Source: Pomphorhynchus laevis (Eukaryota > Acanthocephala > Palaeacanthocephala > Echinorhynchida > Pomphorhynchidae). Taken from it: DNA of 64,000 nt. How positions within the stretch are numbered: position 1 is the first letter of the stretch; each line of letters opens with the position of its first letter. The position numbers were made by a program, and so were the translations under genes. Below the pieces are notes generated by a model, which saw only the letters and a program-made list of their open reading frames with translations, ran no database searches and was not told the DNA's origin. The stretch covers positions 47,301-111,300 of the forward strand of contig WNNJ02000663.1 of NCBI GenBank assembly GCA_012934845.2. Direction: 5' to 3'. Of the stretch, positions 52,141-63,517 are shown piece by piece.

Positions 52141-52248
52141 GTTAATTTAAGTCTTTCTTTTTTATGCCATGTAGGCAGCAGCTTTGTTAAGAGAAAATAT
52201 AAAAATTGATAAAAATGATGATAGTTCCAATGATTATAATATATATTT
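52141..52248. other. Spacer between LINE and PLE
   Basis: About 110 bp of AT-rich sequence with no feature seen; it probably includes the insertion site of the PLE that follows. Confidence 0.4.
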
Positions 52249-52285
52249 TTTTATCAAAAGATCAAGAAGAGTCAATTATTTTTTT

Positions 52286-52329
52286 GTTCTCAAATTTTCA
52301 ACCACTTCTGCGGTCATCATCAGGAAAAC
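52286..52329 (-). ncRNA. Minimal type I hammerhead ribozyme candidate (copy 1)
   Basis: Read on the - strand: GTTTTC (helix I), CTGATGA (core), one extra T, GACC...GGTT (helix II), GAA, AA/TT (2-bp helix III), T (cleavage site), GAGAAC (helix I, one G-U pair). Very short helix III hammerheads are known from PLE pseudo-LTRs. Identical copies lie at 54823-54866 and 55541-55584. Confidence 0.7.
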
Positions 52330-52393
52330 GTCATTACACACGTTACAACAGCCATATATAGCAAAACAAAATCTGGAAGAAACATAACGGAAG

Positions 52394-54781
52394 TTAATCT
52401 GGAAAAATAAATTTGCCATTTGTAATCAAGTGGGTGGGCACATCCGGTTTATTACCCTCGAAGTTGTTGTCGGGATCAAGGTACCGCAATATGATAGCCT
52501 CTTTTATTTGCCTTGTAGACTTATCACTTTCGTGGGCAATAATTTCTGCACCGGCAAAATTTATGTCATGGCCGTTGGCGGCAAAATGATTCCAAACTGC
52601 TGAGCTGATATGTCCAAGACGTAGTGCCCGCTTGTGACCCAATAATCGAACGGCAAGTTTTTCACCTGTTTGTCCTACGTAGTGAGCCGCGCAACCATTA
52701 CACGGTATACGGTAGATCCCTCCAATCTTTTCATATTTTGGTTTTATTTTGAATAAACCAGACATACCAGGCCCACGTTTACAAAATACGGTACTGTGAG
52801 AACCAGTGCTTCTAATTGATAGCCTTAACGCGTGCTGGAGACGATTAAATGCGTGATCGTTCCAAAACGGAAAATTTAAATATTTTGTTACAGGCTTTAC
52901 ATAGTCGTTTCGTACTTTATTATGAATATCTTTTGCAGCGTTATGACTACGCTTAATAGCCCATAAAGGATATCCCGAATCGAATAGAGACTGTCGTATT
53001 TGCTCGTATTCTAATTTCAGATCATTCTCTGTAAAACAGTATCTATGCATGCGCAGGAATAGCGAACGAGCAGCAGATATCTTATACCTCAATGGGCAGA
53101 TCGATGTCCATGGCGTGGTCATGCTAGTGACACCTTCCTTCCTAAACACATTAGTCTTAGTAATGTTACTATCTTCACGCAAACATTGTACGTCCAGGAA
53201 GGAAATAGCACCGTCCTTTTCAGCACAAATGTTCCACTTTATTCGAGTATCCAAATTATCTAACATATTGAAGACTTTTTCAACCACCGGATTATTGATA
53301 CACATGAATACGTCATCAACGTATCTGCCCCAATAGACTAATCCTTTTATGTGGGAATATACATTTGCTTCAATTTTTCGCATAAATAAATCGGCTAGAG
53401 TAGGACCTAACGGGGAGCCCATTGCAACTCCATCTACTTGCACATACAATTCGTTGTTGAAAGAGAATATGGATTCAGTTGTACATACGTGAAGTAAATG
53501 TTGCCATTCGTTCAGTGTTAACGATCAACGTTTACATTTCTGACTTAGGAGGATTGCAGCGTCAACAATTGTTTCATGAACTGGAACATTCGTGAAGAGG
53601 TCGCAAACGTCAGCAGTAAAAAACTTGACATTTAGTGTGTTCATTTTCCGCATATGTAACACAAACTCATGGCCATTTTTTATTGTTGAATGTGACAAAC
53701 CCATAGAGTCTCTTAAGCATTGGTTTATCATCTTTGCCAGACGGTGAGCGTGTGAAGTGTAACTGGCGATTACGGGTCTTACAGACCTTCCAACTTTATG
53801 GGTTTTTGGCAACAGGTACATAAAGCCAGGGGCGCTATGTTTAGAACGAACCTTCCAATAATCAGCGGTCGGAATTAGTCCGCGACGGTTTAGTTGTAAG
53901 AGCGTAGCGTTGAGACATTTCTCCTTTTTTAATGTATGGTCACGCTCTAACTTCATAAATTTGGTCGTGTTTGATAAAATATCAAGACCAAACTTGATGT
54001 AGTCACATCTGTTGAGAACGACCAAGTTATTGCCTTTGTCTGCTTTGCAAATAGCCAATGTTTCATCATTCCGTAGCGTCTTCAGTGCAAATACTGACAA
54101 CGCTTGGAGGGCAGACCTATGTGAGCGAACGTCATGTAGTAGGAAATCGTTAATGCGACTTATATGCGTTTTGTACCCAGCAATGGCACTTTCATCCTGT
54201 CGCGCAATAATATTCTCGAGGGCCGCTTGTATTGATAATGGCTCAAAACGCTGATATATTACGAATTTGGCACCCAGATTTAATATTGCTTCCTCATGGA
54301 CTGTAAACTGTCGATTTGACCAATTTTTATATCGTTGTTGCGGGGTAGAAACCACCAATATTCCGGCCCTCGCCAATTTATTTATGTGGCGATTTTTTAT
54401 TGTTGATGTAAGCAGTGAACAGTGACTTTCGATGTTTGCTGTCAGATTCATAAAAAGAGTTTGCAAAATTTCCTCTTTAATAATAATGGTCAGCGCTTCC
54501 ATTCTTACTCGAAGTTTACGTAATTTACAGTGTAATGTACGTATTGTAAACTTGATCACCGATACTTCTAACTTCCTTTTGAATTTACTCTCTCTAAAAC
54601 CAATAGCCCCACACGATAGTCTTGCCCATACTGGGATGTAACGGTGCAAAAGGCATAGTTTAGCAAATTCAATTGATTCTGTAGTTCGTACTATTGTTAA
54701 TCGTAGCGTGCACAATTTGCGACAACGTAGCAGAGCATCTCGACCATGCTGAGCAAGAATTATTGTGTAAGCAGACTCCAT
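52394..54781 (-). pseudogene. Canonical PLE ORF: RT + C-terminal GIY-YIG (about 795 codons, one TGA)
   Basis: ATG 54781 (MESAYTIILAQHGRDALLRC). The DKG motif is CKADKGNNLVVLNRCDYIKF, followed by MYLLPKTHKVGRSVRPVIAS, FFTADVCDLFTNVPVHETIV (catalytic Asp) and DGVAMGSPLGPTLADLFMRK. WGRYVDDVFMC has YVDD at 53312-53323. The GIY-YIG part begins near 52725: GGIYRIPCNGCAAHYVGQTG, then LLGHKRALRLG, SAVWNHFAANGHDINF and TRQIKEAIILRYLDPD. A single in-frame TGA at 53525-53527 (CGT TGA TCG) interrupts it between the palm Asp block and MGSPLGP. The rest is open, so this is a very young pseudogene, or the stop is bypassed. Confidence 0.88.
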
Positions 54782-54822
54782 TAAAAATTATCAAAAGATC
54801 AAGAAGAGTCAATTATTTTTTT

Positions 54823-54866
54823 GTTCTCAAATTTTCAACCACTTCTGCGGTCATCATCAGGAAAAC
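54823..54866 (-). ncRNA. Minimal type I hammerhead ribozyme candidate (copy 2)
   Basis: The same 44-nt sequence and fold as at 52286-52329, in the upstream pseudo-LTR. Confidence 0.7.
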
Positions 54867-55128
54867 GTCATTACACACGTTACAACAGCCATATATAGCA
54901 AAACAAAATCTGGAAGAAACATAACGGAAGTTAATCTGGAAAAATAAATTTGCCATTTGTAATCAAGTGGGTGGGCACATCCGGTTTATTACCCTCGAAG
55001 TTGTTGTCGGGATCAAGGTACCGCAATATGATAGCCTCTTTTATTTGCCTTGTAGACTTATCACTTTCGTGGGCAATAATTTCTGCACCGGCAAAATTTA
55101 TGTCATGGCCGTTGGCGGCAAAATGATT

Positions 55129-55648
55129 CCAAAATATGAAAAGATTGGAGGGATCTACCGTATACCGTGTAATGGTTGCGCGGCTCACTACGTAGGACAA
55201 ACAGGTGAAAAACTTGCCGTTCGATTATTGGGTCACAAGCGGGCACTACGTCTTGGACATATCAGCTCAGCAGTTTGGAATCATTTTGCCGCCAACGGCC
55301 ATGACATAAATTTTGCCGGTGCAGAAATTATTGCCCACGAAAGTGATAAGTCTACAAGGCAAATAAAAGAGGCTATCATATTGCGGTACCTTGATCCCGA
55401 CAACAACTTCGAGGGTAATAAACCGGATGTGCCCACCCACTTGATTACAAATGGCAAATTTATTTTTCCAGATTAACTTCCGTTATGTTTCTTCCAGATT
55501 TTGTTTTGCTATATATGGCTGTTGTAACGTGTGTAATGACGTTTTCCTGATGATGACCGCAGAAGTGGTTGAAAATTTGAGAACAAAAAAATAATTGACT
55601 CTTCTTGATCTTTTGATAATTTTTAATGGAGTCTGCTTACACAATATA
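55129..55648 (+). pseudogene. Inverted PLE end: GIY-YIG C-terminus, 3' UTR and start of next copy
   Basis: From 55132 (PKYEKIGGIYRIPCNGCAAH) the GIY-YIG C-terminus is open to a stop at 55474-55476. The 3' UTR and hammerhead follow, then ATG GAG TCT GCT TAC at 55627, the start of the PLE ORF, cut after about seven codons. The end of one copy running into the start of another shows a tandem RNA or DNA intermediate. Confidence 0.8.
55541..55584 (+). ncRNA. Minimal type I hammerhead ribozyme candidate (copy 3, inverted)
   Basis: The same 44-nt sequence on the + strand, in the inverted end of the PLE. CTGATGA is at 55547-55553, GAAAA at 55571-55575, and the predicted cleavage is after T 55578. 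Confidence 0.7.
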
Positions 55649-57190
55649 TTTTTTTGAGAACTTTATTAAGTGGTGGAAATAAAGAGTTTAAAATCTCCGT
55701 TTCCATTTTAGTTTAACTTTAATACCTGAATTTGATTGGTTCTATCGTAGTGAGAAGTAAGTATCCTAAATAGATTAATGTCTGCATTGGCTGCTTCACA
55801 ACTGCCGCTGTCGTTCAGTTGCGCTCTGACATGCTTTTCAATTTGAATGTAGAAGTACTCCCTAAAAATATTCTAAATAAAAGTCTCTGGATAATTTATA
55901 ATTTATTTATGGTGTGAAATACAATAATTCAGTTATTGTTTGAATAATTTATCTTATTATTTGAATTTTTAAATTGAATCGGTTTTATGGACTAACAACA
56001 AATGATTTCGATATTAAAATTAAATGATTTCAATATAGACAACATTTATTAAGCATTAATTTGTAATTATTGAGTGTTTTCATTTAGAAATTCTGTACTT
56101 CTTCAAATTGTAAAACGTCTATTATTCAAATTGTTAAACTTCAGTATTGTAAAAGTACTCCCTAGACAAATAAGATCTTGCTAAAAGATCGTATTTGTCT
56201 AATACGATAAGCACGAATTTGCAAAAACAATTGAAGTGGTTTTTAAAACTTTCGATTTAAAAATATGGGATGTAGTACACAAGAATAAAAATACAAAGGT
56301 TTAAGGTGTTATTGCATTGAATTATATATGATATCTCTAATCAACAATGCCTTGCATTCCATGGACACGAGCAAATTCTTGCAGCTATAGATTTAGAGAA
56401 AACATTAACTATTTTATATTTCAACTATTTGACTTTGTAAGTTAAACCTAATAATGCACAACGTTTAAATGTTGTATTAATTTGTTTCAATGTCTTATGT
56501 TTATTTCTGTCTTAACCAGATTATCTATAAATAAGAAATTATTTATTATTTATTATAATTTATTATTTATTAGAATTCAAAGTAAAATCATTTTAAATGT
56601 TATAAAAGGTCCCATAGTGGGCAACAATATAAAGTGAAAAAAGAAACACCTGTTCCACTTTGCACCGTCATTCACGCTCTGCCTCAGACCCTTCAAACCT
56701 TTGATATGGGATTTTTACGTGTGCTGGAGAAGATGGGATGCTCCGAATATGTAATGATGCCGCCCTTGCGAGTGCAAATCCAATTTTAATTCAAAAGTCC
56801 CGAATACGTTCGTTGTATGGACGTGCAGATTTCTCCGATTTATGGTAGCACATTCTTCTCATAATTTCGATAATTGTATCACTGGCACCACCGTTAGTCT
56901 CAAAAACCAACGGGAAGAAACTTGCCCTTTCAAATCTCGATATTCACTCGCCATATTTTCTGATTTTTCGCTGTTCATGGTAATTAAAATGATTGAAGTA
57001 AAATTATTTTATTAAAAATATAATTTATATCACCGCAATTTCAATTGTGATAATTATTATTAATATTATTAATATTTTTAAGAAAACAAAATTTATTTTT
57101 GATATCATAAAGTTTCAATTTAAGGGTTGCCCGCAAATAAGCCCTTATATTGTTATCATTATTAAACTGAACGTTATGTGTTATTTTGTG
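55649..57190. other. Intergenic AT-rich region, no supported gene
   Basis: About 1.5 kb with runs of A/T and a small hairpin (AGACAAATA ... TATTTGTCT, 56165-56198). At 56630-56960 the base composition is more even. The - strand phrase RWFLRLTVVPVIQLSKL (about 56920-56870) looks coding-like, but I cannot assign it; it may be the end of the RLE-tail RT 2 element that follows. Confidence 0.4.
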
Positions 57191-57193
57191 TGA

Positions 57194-59770
57194 TCAGTTT
57201 TTTTCCATGTCTCCTTTTCGACATGCGTAAGGTTTCATTCTTATTGAAATTGAAACAGCCTTTGCTATTAATGTTGAGATCCTTGATCGTAGGGATCGTA
57301 TACAATCTATGTACGAAGAATGACCGCGAGTGTAAATCTGTTTTGATATTTGCTTCAATACTGAGTTAGTTGTCGGACCCATCCCTCCCATTGTCGACAA
57401 TATAATCGGATGAAAGGATGCATGATCAACTTTCACTATTCGTTTATTATATTTTGAAGTTTTGCAGTTTTCGTGATATTTGAAGGGGTCTGATATTGTA
57501 GATAGAGTGTACCACGAAGCCAGAGAGTTAAAAATGCACATGTCCATAAAGTCCCGGTCCGTAGCATTCCTGAATAGGCAGTTGCAAGGAATATCTGCCC
57601 TGGCATCTCTATCTCGCGATGTTGTATTGTTATCGAATTCAACAGATTGAGGTACAGGATTAAGTTGGGTGCTTAAACATTTAGATACTTCGTCGATTAC
57701 AATATTGTGACAGATCATGCGTGATATCAAATCAGGCACCACAAGGCCACTTATTTGTCAATAGATTGGGTTGCCAGCCATATCACACTGCAGCAACATC
57801 ATGAAACTCACTCGAAGAAGAATGTACTTACTGGATCATACGCTGGATTCAGCCATGCCGATGCTCCAGTTGTACTGGCTAATTTAAAAATGGAAGCAAG
57901 ATCCCTTCCTAGGATTGGATGAGATCTTATGAGATATGAGCCCATATGCTAAAATTGGAATGTCGAATGTGGCTCAGCAAATCTCATCGATGATTCAAAG
58001 GAACAGATTGTTGACAACCATTCCCATTAAGCTCAAACATCCTTAACGAGTTCAAGTAATCTACATTTCCTCTTTGGTTGGGTTATAAATTCCGAATATA
58101 CCAAATTTAAACGGAATTGTAATCAGTACTCTATATTCTTCCCCAATCGGTCCGGTTCCTAACATATGAGGTAATAAGTGCTCGAACAGCCGCGAACTAA
58201 GGCTTTCAAACCAATCTCTTGTGGTTTTGTAAGTTCAGGATATATAAGTTTGCTAGTGTTGAAAGTCTCTTTTCAGTAGAATGTAGGCCGATAATGCGTT
58301 GATTGATATTATTTAATGAGCTGATCAGGTGAATTCCAATCTCCGATCGTTTCTTTAACTCGTGACTTCTTCCAATAGCCGATCGTTTCTTTAACTGGTT
58401 TCTTCACGTATTCTTCACCTATCCTAATATAGCTTTCTAGGTATTTGGCACCATCTTTATGTATAGGAAAGCATTGTTTGCAAATTCTTTAAAACTAATC
58501 CCCAGATCTACGTCGTGTGTCAGAAGTGCGCATTCTGTGGGATTTACGAAGTTTCCATAAGATGTCATCGATGTTTCCAACGCATGTGCCATCGTCTGCA
58601 TAGTAGCAGTGGGTAGCTTCAGATGTAATCTTGCTCAATCTGTCAATTAGGAGCATTAATGCATCAGTGTAATCAGCCATGGCCATAGGATCCCCTTGTG
58701 TGAATCGTTCAGCCGACAATGGCGTTATATTATCGACAATAAGAATTGATGGTTATCCATACGTGTTATTTAATATCATCGATAAAGCTAGACATATATA
58801 TTATGTTTGTTAGGGCCATTTTTTTGTTAACATAATTAAATACGTTTCTTGCATCTAACAATAGCACACAATTGTCGGCTGATTTATCAATGATGTTCGA
58901 ACTAAATAAACATCGATCTCAGTACCACATCGTTGACCTTCGATAGTTGCAAACTTCTATACTCTGATGTCAGATCATCTTTGACGCGTGAAATCAAAGC
59001 ACGACCAACTATTCTCCTCACTACCTCACCGATTCCAATTGGTTTGACACCAGGCATATTGTTTAATTGAGTCAAACGGCTTACTATGTGATTCACATAG
59101 CTTGTTGGCTAGAAGATATAAGCTAATACCACAAGATGTAAGAAAGTGCCTCCAATTATCAGTGTCTACTCCCAACGGACCCGCGAATCCGATGTTCATT
59201 TTACTGCTGTTATAATTTCCTCTGTCGTCGAATCATAAAATCATGAAGCATGGTGTTCGACGCATCCGTCCAACCTATTTCTATGCCACAGGTTGACAGA
59301 AGCTAAAGTGCTCATAGGATAAAGCTCCCTTAGCTTCTAACGCACAGTAATACCGTCAATTTCCGTTCCCAATGACAATATTCCACCACCAGACCGTTGT
59401 TTAAATAATCGCGACGCTTTGCTGATTTTTCCAGATTTAATAAGGTTGACAACCTTCAATATATTTGATGTGGGCTTATTTCCATCTTTTTTAGTCCACT
59501 TATCCGACACTTTTGTAAAAATGGGGCTTCTGTTCGTAACTCATTAAGTTTTTCCCCTCTCCAAAGTAGTATTCATTTCCATGGTGTTCATAAATTTGAT
59601 AACTTTCCGTGTCGGAATTCTCTGCAAAAGAATTTGACATAGCACGGTAGCCCTTTTCAAATAACAATTTCGATCTGCTCTTGTTTGACATCTGACATTT
59701 GACATCTCTTTCCCATCTGACAGGGCAGCCCCCTGTCAGATGCTGCTGGATGGCCCGTTGTAAGTTTAGT
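57194..59770 (-). pseudogene. RT with restriction-like endonuclease-type tail (RLE-tail RT 2)
   Basis: From 59691 on the - strand: MSNKSRSKLLFEKGYRAMSN, VSDKWTKKDGNKP, LIKSGKISKASRLFKQ, SGGGILSLGTEIDGITVR (about 59385-59340), GVKPIGIGEVVRRIVGRALI (about 59050-58990) and ERFTQGDPMAMADYTDALML (58710). CYYADDGTCVG has YADD at 58591-58602. The tail 57742-57194 is almost unbroken: RDRDARADIPCNCLF, DFMDMCIFNSLASWY, KYNKRIVKVDHASFHPIILS, TMGGMGPTT. The (D)ARADI-x-FxDxxxFN series resembles a restriction-like nuclease core. Many stops and frameshifts lie between the blocks. It is of the same broad type as 44450-46994 but a distinct family. Confidence 0.65.
59714..59742. repeat. 12-bp hairpin
   Basis: CATCTGACAGGG and CCCTGTCAGATG flank a 5-nt loop (CAGCC), a little upstream of the 5' end of a Naiad-like copy. 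Function unknown. Confidence 0.7.
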
Positions 59771-60337
59771 CTGAGTCAACTAAACTAGGTGGCGACACCG
59801 AAAAAGCAACGTTAAAAATTATGACTTAAAAGTTACATGTATTCAAGCATATTAAAAAAATACATAAGTACTAATGATTTTAATTTTAGATCTTTTAAAT
59901 GTAACAGAAAAAATTGTAAAGTTTGTGATGTTATTAATAATAACAATTGTATCGTAAGAAATACGACAAACAAATGTTTTTCATTAAATATTAATAATAA
60001 TTGTAACTAAATGTACATTAAAACCATTTTCTGTCTATATGAATAAAATACTTTAAGTAATTAAAGCACACTTTAAACATATTGCAAGGTAATCGAAAAA
60101 AGCACTTTCATTATTTATTCTACAAAAGAATTTTTAGAACAGATAAAAGGAATAAATTTTCAGAATATAAATACGTACGATTTTAGTAAGCTTTATACAA
60201 ATCTAGAATTTGTAGATATTAAAAAGGCGTTAGTAAAATTAATTAATCTTATATTCGGAAAAAGATATACATATATATGTTATAATAATTAAAACGTCTA
60301 TCTAACAAAAATTAAACCATCAAGTAAATATAAATAT

Positions 60338-61024
60338 ATGGATAAAATCGAATTAATAGAATCCTTAAATATTTTGATAAATCAAAATTATTTAAAAGTG
60401 GGGACATCTATATTTAGACAAATAAAAGGTGTTCCAATGGGTGGTAATAATAGCCCAATTATAGCTTATTTGTTTTTAAGCTTTATAGAATATGAATTTG
60501 TTCATAATTGTGTAAAAACTAAATCTAAACTATATAAATATATGAAATATATATTTCGATACATTGATGATATATGTGTATTTAATTCTAATAATTTTTA
60601 TTCAATTAGTGAACAAATTTATCCAGAAAGCCTTATTCTTAACAAAACCAATATTAATGATAAAGAAGGTGTATATCTAGATATGAACATTAAATTAACA
60701 TTAACTAAAACTACTATTAATTTATATCGTAAAGATGACATATTTAAATTTACAAGAAACATATTTTTGCATGAGCATTCATGCATACCATATAATATAA
60801 AATATAATACATTAAATAATGAAATTTTAAGAATTGCAACAATATGTAATGATATTGGCTTTCTTCAAAATCATTTAAATAATTTAATAGATACATATTT
60901 TAAACTAGGTTACTATAAAAATAACATCAAGCAGAAAATAGTAAAATATATAAATCAACACAATAATATAAAGAATAAATTTAAACTCTTGAGTGGCAAA
61001 TTTTTATGGATGGATAATAAATAA
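60338..61024 (+). pseudogene. Naiad-like PLE RT, C-terminal half
   Basis: An open frame of 228 codons beginning MDKIELIESLNILINQNYLK. It has IKGVPMGGNNSPIIAYLFLS (D to Y in the ADLF position) and FRYIDDICVFN, ending at LSGKFLWMDNK. The fingers and first catalytic Asp lie upstream but are frame-broken (60045-60290: DFSKLYTNLEFVDIKKAL), so no complete RT can be made. It is almost identical to 40806-41491. Confidence 0.8.
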
Positions 61025-61063
61025 TATACTTTGTATTAGAATAAGATACTATATAGTTATTTC

Positions 61064-61166
61064 AGAGGAAATACATCATTAGCATGTATTTGGCCCCGCT
61101 GCTATGTTGGGTAGAGGAGTTAGGGGCCGAAACCTGATAGCATAGCAGTTCCTCCTGATGACCTCT
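61064..61166 (+). ncRNA. Conserved structured RNA candidate in PLE 3' region (copy 2)
   Basis: The same segments and pairings as at 41531-41633, without visible change in the paired parts. Confidence 0.5.
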
Positions 61167-61399
61167 AATTCTTATTCTGATACAACGTCTGTTATTTATT
61201 AGTCAATTCATAAAAATGACGTTTATTTTAAATTTTATTTTTTATTTTTTATTTTTTTTAACTTGATTTAAATTATAGAAAATCTAAAAACAATTATTAA
61301 TTTTATTATTTAATTATTAAATTTTGATTTAGCATTATTATGTTTTGTTTATTTTATAATTATATTAAATACGTAGACTCAGTTAGCTGATTTGATTGT

Positions 61400-61970
61400 T
61401 TATTAAAGTTATCAAAACACGTTGTAATCAGACTAAGAAATTCCTTGCTTGCACAATACATCATTAATTCAAAAAGATTTGGGCGATTAATGATTATTTC
61501 GGCGTACACAATGTCAAGTGGACATTTTTCCAAATCTATTTGTTATGGATACTGGATCGTGTGATGCTCATACGTTCTATGGTTGAAGCTTTGTTACAAT
61601 TTGAAACTCGTTATTGCTGTGATTGTCGAATTCCTGATCACATTGAGTTTTGCGTAGGCAGTTTGCAGCTGAGCAATTGATGCATGGTTTATTCACTCTT
61701 GCGCAACGACAACTCCTGCATTTGGCAGCCACGTCGTTGTGCGTGCAACACTATTGTATCGAAGAGGATGTGCCTCGTGGCATGGCTGTTCGCCGACTAG
61801 AGCCCTTTATACCGGAATGACTTTGCGGCGTGTTGATACATCGTCTTTGATATTCATCGTCTTTGACAAACATCGTCTTTGATATTTTCACACGAACTAT
61901 TGTTGTCTCTGTGTTCCCAAAAATGAATTCAACGGATACTGTTTTAAGATTTAATTCCAGCTTGCACACA
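61400..61970 (-). pseudogene. Cys-rich N-terminal part of an RLE-tail RT element
   Basis: The - strand reads from 61969 (MCKLELNLKTVSVEFIFGNT) to a stop at about 61752. It continues in frame with CCTHNDVAAKCRSCRCARVN and KPCINCSAANCLRKTQC (61750-61640), a Cys-rich block like the one I associate with the N-termini of this RT group. It then decays towards 61400. It has the same orientation as the RT at 57194-59770, and a Naiad-like PLE lies between, so the two may be one interrupted element. The assignment is tentative. Confidence 0.4.
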
Positions 61971-62235
61971 TATCGTCTTGAAATTGTTCCCTGCGAAAGC
62001 CACCTTCATCTTAGCGACGTCAACGCGCAGTTGCCGTCAGGGTATGAAAATTCATCACATATGCTTACTGATTTATACATTTACAAATTGTTATGCAATT
62101 GATGTAAAACAGTTTTATGCATATCGCTATGTATTCGAACTCATTGACCAAACATTTGCACAAGTCGTCCAGGAGCCCATATAAATAGCGACACAGAACC
62201 CAATGATGGTCAACAACAAAAGCAATTGGAATAAA
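61971..62235. other. Unassigned sequence
   Basis: Short + strand frames at 61863-62102 and 61978-62184 overlap the element above and have no recognised motif. Nothing else seen. Confidence 0.35.
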
Positions 62236-63313
62236 TAAATATTTATCTTATTTTCGATAAAATATTAATTTTTATTTTATCGATAAAACATCAATTCCTT
62301 TTTATCGATAAAACATCAATTCTTATTTTATCGATAGAATAAATATTCTAATTTTATCGATTAGATTTTACCGATAAAATATCAATTCTTATTTCATCGA
62401 TTGAATATAAATTCTTATTTTATAAAAGATTTTACTGCAAAAATATCATTTCTTTTTTATCAAAAATATTTTATAGATAAAATATCAATTATTATTTTAT
62501 CGATAAAATAGGAAATAATATTTTATCGACAAAATCTTATCGACAAACAATAATTAATATTTTTTCTTTAAATTGTTACCAGTAAAATAAGAATTTATAT
62601 TCTATCGATAAAATAATAATTGATATTATTATATATTAATAATATAATATGATAATATAATATGATATATTATCAATAATAGATCAGTATCAACTATTGA
62701 AATTTTTATTTTTTAAAACGTCAGTTTCTGATATTCACAGATATAATTAAATTTAAATCGAGGAACGATAGCAGCCAAGTTTTTTTATTTGTTAAAGTTC
62801 ACTAAAAATTCTTATGATAATAATATTAATATGATTAATAATAATATATTATAATATGATAAAATTAATATATTATAATATATTATATTATATTGTAATA
62901 TATTATAATATATTATATTATATTGTAATAGATTATAATATAATATAATATTATAATATGATTATAATATGATAAAAATATCATTTCTTTTTTATCAATA
63001 ATATTTTATAGTTTTATTGATTACATTTTAGCGATAAAATATCAATTATTATTTTATCGATAGAATATAAATTCTTATTTTACTGGTAACAATTTAAAGA
63101 AAAAATATTAATTATTGTTTGTCGATAAGATTTTGTCGATAAAATATTATTTCCTATTTTATCGATAAAATAATAATTGATATTTTATCTATAAAATATT
63201 TTTGATAAAAAAGAAATGATATTTTTGCAGTAAAATCTTTTATAAAATAAGAATTTATATTCAATCGATGAAATAAGAATTGATATTTTATCGGTAAAAT
63301 CTAATCGATAAAT
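62236..63313. repeat. Large AT-rich palindrome built from TATCGATAAAAT-like repeats
   Basis: The left arm (about 62365-62640) and right arm (about 63025-63305) are inverted copies of each other over some 275 bp. Both include AATTGTTACCAGTAAAATAA and its complement, TTGTCGATAAGATTTTGTCG and its complement, and CTTTTATAAAATAAGAATTT and its complement. The arms, and the sequence left of them from 62240, consist largely of TTTTATCGATAAAATATCAA-like units. The 385-bp middle is TAATATTA-rich. No coding capacity. It may be a fold-back element or a MITE-like structure. Confidence 0.8.
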
Positions 63314-63490
63314 TAAATCAGCTAACTGAGTCTACGTATTTAATATAATTATAAAATAAACAAAACATAATAATGCTAAATCAAAATTTAATTAAATAAT
63401 AAAATTAATAATTGTTTTAGATTTTCTATAATTTAAATCAAGTTAAAATAAAGAATTGAAATTTAAAATAAACGTCATTTTTAAAGATTT
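63314..63490 (-). pseudogene. Naiad-like PLE 3' terminal fragment
   Basis: It begins with AAATCAGCTAACTGAGTCTA, the complement of the PLE 3' end, and matches the last 170 bp of the other copies, stopping at AAACGTCATTTTTA. It does not reach the structured segment. Confidence 0.75.
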
Positions 63491-63517
63491 GTTCAGGATT
63501 CATTGGAATTGACTATC

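Larger units (their letters stand above)
52249..55648 (-). mobile_element. Canonical PLE with pseudo-LTRs and an inverted end
   Basis: About 349 bp at 52249-52597 (C-terminal coding end, 3' UTR and junction) is repeated in the same direction at 54787-55133, upstream of the ORF. This forms the pseudo-LTR pair typical of PLEs. From 55129 to 55648 the same end region is present inverted (+ strand) and runs on into the first codons of a second copy (MESAYTI). This makes a palindrome with 54787-55133. Each end segment carries a hammerhead-like 44-mer. Confidence 0.85.
59777..61395 (+). mobile_element. Naiad-like PLE, internally deleted copy
   Basis: It shares the 5' end with the copy at 38718 (GGTGGCGACACCGAAAAAGC). 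It keeps the first part of the GIY-YIG ORF with its Cys motif and jumps at about 60007 into the RT (a deletion of about 1.25 kb relative to the longer copy). It keeps the RT C-terminal half (60338-61024) and the whole 3' region to 61395. Confidence 0.8.

Noticed and set aside
53525-53527. TGA read as selenocysteine
   Set aside because: CGA-to-TGA mutation is simpler and no SECIS-like element was recognised. Kept only as a low-interest check.
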